From Ramlibacter cellulosilyticus (GTDB lineage Bacteria > Pseudomonadota > Gammaproteobacteria > Burkholderiales > Burkholderiaceae_C): a stretch of 64,000 bases of DNA. Shown piece after piece: positions 48,379-55,573 of this stretch. How positions within the stretch are numbered: position 1 is the first letter of the stretch; the number at the start of each line of letters is the position of its first letter. The notes under the pieces were generated by a model. It did no database searches and was not told the DNA's origin. It saw only the letters and a list, made by a program, of their open reading frames with translations. The DNA lies in NCBI RefSeq assembly GCF_014297465.1, contig NZ_JACORT010000004.1:310001-374000 (forward strand), in the 5' to 3' direction. The position numbers and the translations under genes are program-made.

Positions 48379-50520
48379 TCAGAAGGCGTAGCGTTCGCGC
48401 GCGCGGGCATCGCGGCGCTGCAGCGCGCCGATGACGGCGCGGCTCACGCGCTGGCGCAGGCGGTCCCAGCGGCTCGGGTTGGTCACGATCTGCGCCTTGT
48501 AGAAGGAAGGGCACAGCACGGCGGCGTGCGACACCTCGCCGCACAGGCCGCAGCCCACGCAGGAGTCCAGTACCGTCGCGATGGGGTCCGTGCGCAGCGG
48601 GTCCGGGTTCGGCTTGATCGACAGCGACGGGCAGCCGGAGAGGCGGATGCACGAGTGGTCGCCGGTGCAGGTGTCGGAGTCGATGCCGAAGCGCTCGCGC
48701 ACCACGCGCTTGCCTTCGGCCACGGCCTTGCGCGCGAGCGGCTTCTCGCGGCGCTGCTTGTTCAGCATGCACTCGGACTGGGCCACGAGGACCTTGGGCC
48801 CCTTCTCCCTGGTCGTGAGCGCCTCGCGCAGCGCGTCGCGCATGCCGGCGACGTCGTAGGTGCGCTTGATCGTCCTCACCCACTTCACGCCGACGCCGCG
48901 CACGGCCTTCTCGATCGCCAGGCCCGTCGTGCGCGTCTTGTTCTCGGCGGCGGACGACAGGATGTCCTGGCCGCCGGTGGCGGAGGTGTAGCTGTTGTCG
49001 ACGACGATGGTCAGATTGTCGCTGCGGTTGAACACCGAGTTGGCGACGCCGCTGGTCAGGCCGTTGTGCCAGAAGCCGCCGTCGCCCATCACGCTGATCG
49101 CGCGCTTGTGGCCTTCGCCGGTGTTGAGCGCGGCCGCGCCGGCGCTGCCGAGGCCGTAGCCCATCGTCGTGTTGCCGATGTTGAAGGGCGGCAGGATGGA
49201 GAACAGGTGGCAGCCGATGTCGGCGCTGACGTGGTGCGGGCCCAGCTCGCGCTCCACCAGCTTCATCGCGGTGAAGATGGGGCGCTCGGGGCAGCCCGTG
49301 CAGAAGCCGGGCGGGCGGGCGGAAACGCTGTCGGCCAGCGGCTTGAGCGGGATCACCTTGGGCGGCTTCGCGACGACGGGCTCGGGCTGCAGGCGGCCCA
49401 CCTTCTCGAGGAAGGCGCGCACGCCCTTGAGCGTTTCGGCCGCGGTGTACTCGCCCGCGACCGGCAGCAGGTCCTTGCCGTGCAGCGCGGTGGGCACGCC
49501 TTCGCGGCGCAGGATGGCGGCGACGTTCTGCTCGATGAAGTTCGGCTGCCCTTCCTCCACCATCAGCACCGCGCGCTTGCCACGGCAGAAGCGCAGCACC
49601 TCGCTGTCGATCACCGGGTAGGCGACGTTCATGCAGTACAGCGGGATCCTGCTGTTGCCGTACACGTCGGCGAAGCCCAGGCGCTCCAGCACGCGCAGCG
49701 CGGTGTTGTAGTTGCCGCCCTGCACGATGATGCCGACGTCGTCGGCGCCTTCGGCGAAGAACTCGTTGAGCCCGCGCTCCTCGATGAACTTCACGGCGGC
49801 GGGCCAGCGCTCGCGCACCTTTTCCTGCTCGTGGACGAAGCTCGCGGGCGGCAGCACGATGCGGCTCACGTCGCGCTGCGGGTTGTCGAGCGCTTCGCCG
49901 ATGGTGAAGGACGGGCGCTTGTTCTCGGACGCGGTGAACTCGCCGTGCACGTGGCACGCGCGAATGCGCAGCTGCAGCATCACCGGCGTGTGGCTGGCTT
50001 CGGAGAGCTCGAAGCCCTCCTTCACCGCGCGCACGATGGCCGGCAGGTTGGGACGCGGGTCCAGCAGCCAGATCTGCGACTTCATCGCGAACGCGTGGCT
50101 GCGCTCCTGCATGATCGAGGAGCCTTCGCCGTAGTCCTCGCCCACCACCACCAGCGCGCCGCCGGTGACGCCACCGGAGGCGAGGTTCGCGAGCGCGTCG
50201 GAGGCGACGTTGGTGCCCACGGTGGCCTTGAAGGTGACCGCACCGCGCAAGGGGTAGTTGACGGAAGCGGCGAGCGTGGCGGCGGCGGTGGCTTCGCTCG
50301 CGCTGTTCTCGAAGCGGATGCCGTTCTCGGCCAGGATGTCCTGCGCGTCGGCGAGCACGTCCATCAGGTGCGAGATGGGCGCGCCCTGGTAGCCCGCGAC
50401 GTACGCGACGCCGGATTCGAGCAGCGCCTTCGTGACCGCGAGGATGCCTTCCCCACGGAAGGTCTCGCCCTCGCCCAGGCGCAACTTCTTCACTTCCTCG
50501 ACGAACGATCTCTCGGCCAT
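48379..50520 (-). CDS. iorA: Indolepyruvate/2-oxoacid:ferredoxin oxidoreductase, alpha subunit
   Basis: 713 residues. The N-terminal pyrimidine-binding domain has GYQGAPISHLMD. The central TPP domain has GFCTGCPERP and GDGGFWHNG followed by VVDNSYT. The C-terminal ferredoxin domain has two cysteine clusters (CTGDHSCIRLSGCP and CVGCGLC with a later CP) for [4Fe-4S] centres. It oxidatively decarboxylates 2-oxoacids with CoA. It is the first gene of the 21-gene operon and divergent from a MarR gene. The family also includes phenylglyoxylate-type enzymes, so an aryl glyoxylate substrate is plausible. Confidence 0.93.
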   Translation of the reverse strand: MAERSFVEEVKKLRLGEGETFRGEGILAVTKALLESGVAYVAGYQGAPISHLMDVLADAQDILAENGIRFENSASEATAAATLAASVNYPLRGAVTFKATVGTNVASDALANLASGGVTGGALVVVGEDYGEGSSIMQERSHAFAMKSQIWLLDPRPNLPAIVRAVKEGFELSEASHTPVMLQLRIRACHVHGEFTASENKRPSFTIGEALDNPQRDVSRIVLPPASFVHEQEKVRERWPAAVKFIEERGLNEFFAEGADDVGIIVQGGNYNTALRVLERLGFADVYGNSRIPLYCMNVAYPVIDSEVLRFCRGKRAVLMVEEGQPNFIEQNVAAILRREGVPTALHGKDLLPVAGEYTAAETLKGVRAFLEKVGRLQPEPVVAKPPKVIPLKPLADSVSARPPGFCTGCPERPIFTAMKLVERELGPHHVSADIGCHLFSILPPFNIGNTTMGYGLGSAGAAALNTGEGHKRAISVMGDGGFWHNGLTSGVANSVFNRSDNLTIVVDNSYTSATGGQDILSSAAENKTRTTGLAIEKAVRGVGVKWVRTIKRTYDVAGMRDALREALTTREKGPKVLVAQSECMLNKQRREKPLARKAVAEGKRVVRERFGIDSDTCTGDHSCIRLSGCPSLSIKPNPDPLRTDPIATVLDSCVGCGLCGEVSHAAVLCPSFYKAQIVTNPSRWDRLRQRVSRAVIGALQRRDARARERYAF

Positions 50521-50590
50521 CTATGTCTCCGGTGTCGCCGCGTTTGCACGCGCGATGTGCACTTGCCTGCGGATTAGTTTAAGCTGGAAC

Positions 50591-50607
50591 ATATGAAAAG
50601 TCATGCA
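50591..50607 (+). promoter_or_regulatory. Candidate MarR operator, copy 1 (iorA / marR intergenic)
   Basis: ATATGAAAAGT followed by CATGCA. It matches the minus-strand sequence of 55043-55027 (ATATGAAAAGT then AATGTA) at 15 of 17 positions. It lies 71 nt upstream of iorA and overlaps the first annotated codons of the divergent marR, so binding could block both directions. Confidence 0.6.
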
Positions 50608-51108
50608 GTTTCTGTGCCTAGGGAATACCCCGATTCGCAGGCGGCACGCAGGCCTCGTGCTGGTGCGCGCGGCAGCACGGCAGCTGCATCGACCCCGTTC
50701 GTGGAGGGGTATCTCCCTGCCTTGCTGGCCCAGGCGCACGACCGCATCGCGAGCGAGTTCCACGCGGTGGCGGCGGAACACGGCGTCGGCCCGTCCGAGT
50801 GGCGGGTGCTGGCCACGCTCGCGAGCGGCGAGGCCACCGGCATCAGCCGGTTGGCGCAAATCATCGTGATGAAGCAGCCGACGGTGACGCGCCTCCTCGA
50901 TCGCATGCAAGCCGCCGGCCACGTGCAGCGCGTGCCCCACGACGGGGACCGGCGCATCACGCTGGTGAGCATCACGGAGCGCGGGCAGCAGCTCACCGAC
51001 AAGCTGGTGCCGCTGGCGCTGGAGCACGAGGCGCGCGTGCTCGCGCCGTTCGGCGCGGAGGGCGCGGATGCGCTGAAGCTTTCGCTGCGGCAGCTGATCG
51101 GGGTTTAG
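50593..51108 (+). CDS. MarR-family regulator 1
   Basis: 171 residues from the ATG at 50593. The first about 35 residues are a low-complexity extension absent from its paralogue at 55091; a GTG at 50614 is an alternative start that would place the shared motif upstream of the gene. The core is a MarR winged helix (EWRVLATLASGEATGISRLAQ, KQPTVTRLLDRM, DRRITLVSIT wing). It is divergent from the 21-gene operon. In known auxin-degradation loci a MarR repressor is released by the substrate; similar control is inferred here. Confidence 0.9.
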   Translation: MKSHAVSVPREYPDSQAARRPRAGARGSTAAASTPFVEGYLPALLAQAHDRIASEFHAVAAEHGVGPSEWRVLATLASGEATGISRLAQIIVMKQPTVTRLLDRMQAAGHVQRVPHDGDRRITLVSITERGQQLTDKLVPLALEHEARVLAPFGAEGADALKLSLRQLIGV

Positions 51109-51123
51109 GGCAGCGGGGATCCT

Positions 51124-51230
51124 GCTGGGGTGCGCTTCGCGCAACCCAGCCTACGGGCACTGCGCGCAACCCAGCTGCGACATCCAGCGGCCGCGCCCCG
51201 TAGGCTGGGTTGCGCGCAGCGCACCCCAGC
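51124..51230. repeat. Inverted repeat with 34-nt arms in a convergent gap
   Basis: Arms at 51124-51157 and 51197-51230 are complementary with one mismatch (core GTAGGCTGGGTTGCGCGCAG). A partial third unit (TGCGCGCAACCCAGC) lies between them. The repeat occupies most of the 51109-51244 gap, where marR and a minus-strand operon converge. The sequence type resembles widespread GGTGGGTT-type dispersed repeats. It could act as a two-way transcription stop. Confidence 0.85.
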
Positions 51231-51244
51231 GCTGCGCGAAGCGC

Positions 51245-52117
51245 TCAGGCCGTGAGCACGGCCCGTCCACCATGACCGCGCGTCGCGATCCACTGCATCG
51301 CCTCGTGCGCCTGGTCGAGGGAAAACTCGCGCACCGCCAGCTGCAGCTTTCCGTCCGCGATCCGCTGCAGCAGTTGCGGCGCCGCGGCCCGCGCCGCTGC
51401 TTCGCGCCGCAGGATGTTCAGCGGCAGCAGCGCGATGTCCCGCTGCAGCAGCTCCGGCAGGTCGATGCGCGCCTCGGTCCCGCCCGCATAACCGACGAGC
51501 ACCGCGCGCCCTCCGGGCTTCACGCCGCGCAAGGCCCGTGGCAGCACTTCACCGCCCACCATGTCGAGGAGCAGGTCCGCCTCCGGCTGCACTTCCCGCG
51601 CTGCATCGAAAGCGTCCACCTGCGCACCGGCTTCGCGCGCCAGCTGCACCGCGATGGAGCCGACCGCACCGGAAGCGCCGCTCACCAGGACCCGCTCGCC
51701 GGCGCGCAGCTTCGCCACTTCGTGCAGCGCGACCCACGCGGACGTGCACGGCGAGAAGAAGGCGGAGCCCAGCGCGTAGGAGACGCCCTCCGGCAATGCC
51801 CCGAGCGCGTCGTCGGGCACCTCGATGCACTCGCGCCAGGTGCCGTCGCGGGCGATGCCCAGGCCCGCGCCGCGCATCCACACGCGGGTGCCGGGCGCGA
51901 ATCGCTCGCCTGAAATCACGACCCCGGCCGCTTCGACGCCGGGGACGTATGGCAGCGGCGGATGGCGCAGGAAGGCGCCGCTCCACACCGTCCGGTCGAT
52001 GTGCCCCACCGTCGCCGCATGCATGCGCACGAGCGTGCGCCCGGCTCCGCCCTGCGGCTGCGGAAGGTCTTCCACGCGGGGCGCCTCGCCCCAGGCGTGC
52101 ACGCGCACGGCCTTCAT
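51245..52117 (-). CDS. Quinone oxidoreductase-like MDR protein (zinc-type alcohol dehydrogenase fold)
   Basis: 290 residues, MDR superfamily: an N-terminal GroES-like domain (PYVPGVEAAGVV) and a Rossmann domain with VSGASGAVGSIAVQLAREAGAQV. The structural-zinc cysteine cluster is absent, which points to the quinone reductase/enoyl reductase branch. It would use NADPH on a conjugated ketone or enoyl compound. It is the last gene of a four-gene operon and overlaps the hydrolase gene by four bases. Confidence 0.85.
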   Translation of the reverse strand: MKAVRVHAWGEAPRVEDLPQPQGGAGRTLVRMHAATVGHIDRTVWSGAFLRHPPLPYVPGVEAAGVVISGERFAPGTRVWMRGAGLGIARDGTWRECIEVPDDALGALPEGVSYALGSAFFSPCTSAWVALHEVAKLRAGERVLVSGASGAVGSIAVQLAREAGAQVDAFDAAREVQPEADLLLDMVGGEVLPRALRGVKPGGRAVLVGYAGGTEARIDLPELLQRDIALLPLNILRREAAARAAAPQLLQRIADGKLQLAVREFSLDQAHEAMQWIATRGHGGRAVLTA

Positions 52118-52914
52118 CGCTGCGCCTCCAGGAAACGCAGCACGGCCTGCGCGAAGGCCCCCGGCAACTGGTCCGGCAGCGGCACCATGCCTTCGGGGAT
52201 GTCGGCCAGTTGCGCCTGCGGCAGCAATTGCAGCCAGTGCGCCGCATGCGGGGCTGCGAAAGGATCGCCGCCGGCGCGGACCACCAGCGTCGGCTGCGTG
52301 ACGGCGGCGATGCGCTCCTCCATGCGGTACGAGGCGACAGCGCGGTGGCCGCCTTCGACGTCGCCGCGGACCTGGAGCGCGTCGAGCACGAAGGCCTCCA
52401 GGAGATCGGGTCGGCCCTCCGGATAGAAGCCCTGGCGCTTGCGCCACAGCGCGGCGAGATGGCTGCCGTCCGTGCTGGGCTCCACGGCATCGATCGGCGG
52501 CCGCCCGGCGCGCACGCGCCGGAACTCGGCATCGGTGTACGGCGTCGAGGAGAGGACCAGCGAGCGGACACGCCCGCCGTGCCGGGCCGCGAGTTCGATC
52601 GCGATCACGCCGCCGGTGTGGTGGCCGACCACGTGCGCCTGCGGGATGCCGAGGGCGTCGAGGAACTGCGCCGCCACTTGCGCCCAGGCCTCGATCGAAG
52701 CCGGCCCCGCGGGCGGATCCGAAGCACCGAAGCCGGCGGTATCCATCGCAATGGCACGGTAGCGTGCACCGAGCACGGGCAGCACGCCCGCATACTCCGC
52801 CCAGCTCCGCGGCGTCTGGTGCAGCAGCAGCACGGGGAGCGCATCGTCCGGGCCGCATCGGGCGTAGTGCACCTGCCCGTGCGGCAGGTCGACGTACGCC
52901 TTGCGGATCCTCAT
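52114..52914 (-). CDS. Alpha/beta-hydrolase fold protein with His at the nucleophile position
   Basis: 266 residues of alpha/beta-hydrolase fold (LLLHQTPRSWAEYAGVLPVL, AMDTAGFGASD). The nucleophile elbow reads GHHTG at 97-101, so His99 stands where Ser is usual (GxSxG). This variant occurs in a subset of the superfamily. It may act by a non-covalent mechanism or as a C-C hydrolase/lyase; the substrate is unknown. It is coupled by ATGA overlaps to the genes on both sides. Confidence 0.8.
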   Translation of the reverse strand: MRIRKAYVDLPHGQVHYARCGPDDALPVLLLHQTPRSWAEYAGVLPVLGARYRAIAMDTAGFGASDPPAGPASIEAWAQVAAQFLDALGIPQAHVVGHHTGGVIAIELAARHGGRVRSLVLSSTPYTDAEFRRVRAGRPPIDAVEPSTDGSHLAALWRKRQGFYPEGRPDLLEAFVLDALQVRGDVEGGHRAVASYRMEERIAAVTQPTLVVRAGGDPFAAPHAAHWLQLLPQAQLADIPEGMVPLPDQLPGAFAQAVLRFLEAQR

Positions 52915-53903
52915 GACAGGGTGCGCTCCGCCGGCGGCTTCCACAGGCCTGCGTGCTTCAGCATGCCCAGCGTGCGCGAGAGCACGTCCAGCCGGTAGGC
53001 GAGTACGTCGCGCCCTTCGTACTGGTAGAAGCCGCTGCCGGTCTTCAGGCCCAGCTTGCCCTCTTCCATCATGCGGCCGACGATCGCCGGCGCCTGGTAG
53101 CGATGCGGGTCGATGCTGCCGGCCATCTCGCGGCTGGCGTGGTGCAGGATGTCGCAGCCGCCGAAGTCGATGAACTCCACCACGCCCAGCGCGGCGAAGC
53201 GCAGGCCCATGCCGTAGCGGGTGGCCTTGTCGATTTCCTCCGCCGTGGCGACGCCCTCTTCCACCATGCGCGCGGCTTCGTTCATCACGAGCGCCTGCAG
53301 GCGCGGCACGATGTAGCCCGGGGCCGGGCCGCACACCACGGGCAGCTTGCCGATGCCCTCCATCAGCGTGCGCGTGCGCGCCAGCACTTCGGCACTGGTG
53401 CCCGGATGCGTGCTCAGCTCCACGACCGGGATCACGTAGGCCGGATTGAGCCAGTGCATGTTGAGGAAGCGTTCGGGCTTCTCGACGATCTCCGCCAGTT
53501 GCGTCACCAGGATGCTGCTGGTCGTGGAGGTGAGGATCGCGTCGGCCCGGCAATGCCGGTTGATCTGCGCGAAGGCTTCGCGCTTCGCCTCCATCGTCTC
53601 GGGCACGCCTTCGAAGACGAGTTCGGCCGCGGCGAGCGCAGCTGGCGCGCCGGCGGCGTCGACCATCTCGACACGCGCTGCGATCTCCGGAATGTTCCTT
53701 TCCTCGATCGCGCCCAGCTTCGCGAGCCCGAGCAGCGCGCCGCGCACTTCGGCCATCGCCTCCTCGCGCAGCTTCTGCCAGGCTTCCGGTGTGCGCTGCC
53801 GCAGGTCCACGAGGGCGATGCGATGGCCGGCGTACGCGAAGCTGATCGCGATGCCGCGGCCCATGCGGCCGGCGCCCACGGCAACGAAACGCGGCGCGCT
53901 CAT
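52911..53903 (-). CDS. 3-hydroxyacyl-CoA dehydrogenase family protein
   Basis: 330 residues. The N-terminal NAD domain starts VAVGAGRMGRGIAISFAYAG. The middle has the family Ser/His region (TSTTSSILVTQLAE, LNMHWLNPAYVIPVVEL). The C-terminal helical domain contains GFIV-like GYIVPRLQALVMNEA and ends KTGSGFYQY. It oxidises a 3-hydroxyacyl-CoA or a related hydroxy acid (some members act on L-gulonate or hydroxybutyrate). It overlaps its neighbours by ATGA on both sides. Confidence 0.88.
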   Translation of the reverse strand: MSAPRFVAVGAGRMGRGIAISFAYAGHRIALVDLRQRTPEAWQKLREEAMAEVRGALLGLAKLGAIEERNIPEIAARVEMVDAAGAPAALAAAELVFEGVPETMEAKREAFAQINRHCRADAILTSTTSSILVTQLAEIVEKPERFLNMHWLNPAYVIPVVELSTHPGTSAEVLARTRTLMEGIGKLPVVCGPAPGYIVPRLQALVMNEAARMVEEGVATAEEIDKATRYGMGLRFAALGVVEFIDFGGCDILHHASREMAGSIDPHRYQAPAIVGRMMEEGKLGLKTGSGFYQYEGRDVLAYRLDVLSRTLGMLKHAGLWKPPAERTLS

Positions 53904-54973
53904 TCGCCGTCGTGCAGCAGCTGCTGCATGGCCGCGCGATCGAGCTTGTCCAGGCCCAGGCCTTCCAGCGTGCGCGGGCCCTTGCGCAGGTCGCGCCCCT
54001 GCCAGCCGCCGGCGATCGCCAGCAGCCCTTGCGCGATGGGCGCATCGGCGCCGACCCAGCGGGCGACGGAGGCCAGGAAGGCGAGGCCCAGTTCCGTGTC
54101 TTCCGTGACGTAGCGGTGCGTGTGCAGGTCGATGTGCTCGCGCCAGTCGCCGGACTTCACCAGCTTCTTGTGGGCGTCGCCGTACATCCACTGGTCGTTG
54201 TTGTAGTGGTCGGCCAGCGGGTAGTGAGGAGCGCCGTAGCCGAGTGCCTCGCGGACCGCGACGCGCTCCAGGTCGAGGCGATCGGTCACCGCGCGCACCG
54301 AGGACTGCGTGCCTTCGTTGTGGATGTCCCAGCGCTCGAAGTGCTGCAGCGGCGCCGCGTTCATCACGATCAGCGGCGGATGGATGATGGGGCCGGCGTT
54401 CATCAGCGCGCCGGAGAGCGCGTCGCCGCAGCCGTGCACGCTGGGATAGGCCTCGCGGATCACCTTCAGCGCGTGCTCGCTCTTGCGCGCGGGATACACG
54501 CCGGTCGGCAGGCGCACGGCGCGGATCGTGACGTTCACTTCCCGGTCGCCGTGCTTGCGTGCGAGATACGGCAGCGTGCCCGTCTCCGCCCAGGCCACGT
54601 CGGCCCGATTGCCCGCCTGGCGCACGATGCGCGCCATCACGAAGCTGCCGAAGGTGCCGGGCGGCAGGAAGACGACCTGGCCGTCCTTCAGGTGCGGCGC
54701 CATGGCGCGGGCGATGTCTTCCTGCGCGACGGCGGGAGAAGGCAGCACGATGAGCTGCGCACCGGCGAGCGCCTTGCCGATGTCGGCGGTGGCCAGCGCG
54801 ATCTTCACGTCGCGCGGGCCGTCGGAATCCTTCAGGACGATGCTGCCGGTCTCAATGACGGGCTTCAGCGCCGCCGCGTCGCGGCGCCAGAGGCGCACTT
54901 CGTGGCCGGCTTCGGACAGGTCGGCGGCGGCGGCATAGCAGCCATGGCCGCCGCCCAGGATGGCGATCTTCAT
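53900..54973 (-). CDS. NAD/NADP octopine/nopaline (opine) dehydrogenase-family protein
   Basis: 357 residues. An N-terminal Rossmann fold (KIAILGGGHGCYAAAADLSEAGHEV) is followed by the family's helical domain with MNAGPIIHPPLIVMNA. It starts at ATG 54973 with AGGAG upstream. Members join or split amino acid/keto acid opines or act as other NAD(P)-dependent imine reductases. Here it may process an indolic or amino-acid conjugate, which is speculative. It is the first gene of the operon and divergent from marR2. Confidence 0.83.
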   Translation of the reverse strand: MKIAILGGGHGCYAAAADLSEAGHEVRLWRRDAAALKPVIETGSIVLKDSDGPRDVKIALATADIGKALAGAQLIVLPSPAVAQEDIARAMAPHLKDGQVVFLPPGTFGSFVMARIVRQAGNRADVAWAETGTLPYLARKHGDREVNVTIRAVRLPTGVYPARKSEHALKVIREAYPSVHGCGDALSGALMNAGPIIHPPLIVMNAAPLQHFERWDIHNEGTQSSVRAVTDRLDLERVAVREALGYGAPHYPLADHYNNDQWMYGDAHKKLVKSGDWREHIDLHTHRYVTEDTELGLAFLASVARWVGADAPIAQGLLAIAGGWQGRDLRKGPRTLEGLGLDKLDRAAMQQLLHDGE

Positions 54974-55026
54974 CTCGGCGATATCTCCTGTGATGCGGCG
55001 ACCCGGTGGCAGCACGCTTGCGCATG

Positions 55027-55043
55027 TACATTACTTTTCATAT
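55027..55043 (-). promoter_or_regulatory. Candidate MarR operator, copy 2 (opine dehydrogenase / marR2 intergenic)
   Basis: On the minus strand ATATGAAAAGT then AATGTA, sharing 15 of 17 bases with 50591-50607. It lies 54 nt upstream of the opine-dehydrogenase-like gene and 48 nt upstream of marR2, a position suited to controlling both. The surrounding 117-bp gap is AT-rich for this genome. Confidence 0.6.
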
Positions 55044-55090
55044 ATTGAGCTGTCAAGCACCGAGACCTCGGGACAAACGACAATGCAGTC

Positions 55091-55570
55091 ATGAGCAAGG
55101 CCAAGGCCAACCCGGCCGCTTTCGTGGACGACTACCTGCCTGCCCTGCTGGCGCAGGCGAGCCATCTCATCTCCGGCGAGTTCCACCGCATCGTCAAGGC
55201 CAAGGGCTTCACGGTGTCGGACTGGCGCGTGCTGGCCAGCCTGGACGGCGCCGAACCGATGAGCATCGGCGCGCTCGTGCGCCTCACCACCATGAAGCAG
55301 CCGACGCTCACGCGCGTCGTCGACCGGCTGCAGGCCGGCGGCCACGTGCGGCGCATCGCGCACGAGACGGACCGGCGCATCACGCTGATCCAGATCACGA
55401 CCGCCGGCGACAAGCTGGTGGCGGGACTGATCGAGATGGCCAAGGAACACGAGCGGCGCGTGCTGGAGCCCTTCGGCCTGTCGCGCTCCAACGAGCTGAA
55501 GAAGACGCTCAAGCAGATGATCGAGCTGCACGCCGGCCTGGCGCACGACGGCGACGACGAGGAAGAATGA
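55091..55570 (+). CDS. MarR-family regulator 2
   Basis: 159 residues. Winged-helix core (DWRVLASLDGAEPMSIGALV, KQPTLTRVVDRLQAGGHVRR, DRRITLIQIT wing) and an acidic tail. It is a clear paralogue of MarR regulator 1 from YLPALLAQA onwards, without that protein's N-terminal extension. It is divergent from the four-gene operon and converges with the CoA ligase of region F with a 3-bp gap. It probably binds the shared 17-base motif. Confidence 0.92.
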   Translation: MSKAKANPAAFVDDYLPALLAQASHLISGEFHRIVKAKGFTVSDWRVLASLDGAEPMSIGALVRLTTMKQPTLTRVVDRLQAGGHVRRIAHETDRRITLIQITTAGDKLVAGLIEMAKEHERRVLEPFGLSRSNELKKTLKQMIELHAGLAHDGDDEEE

Positions 55571-55573
55571 GCT

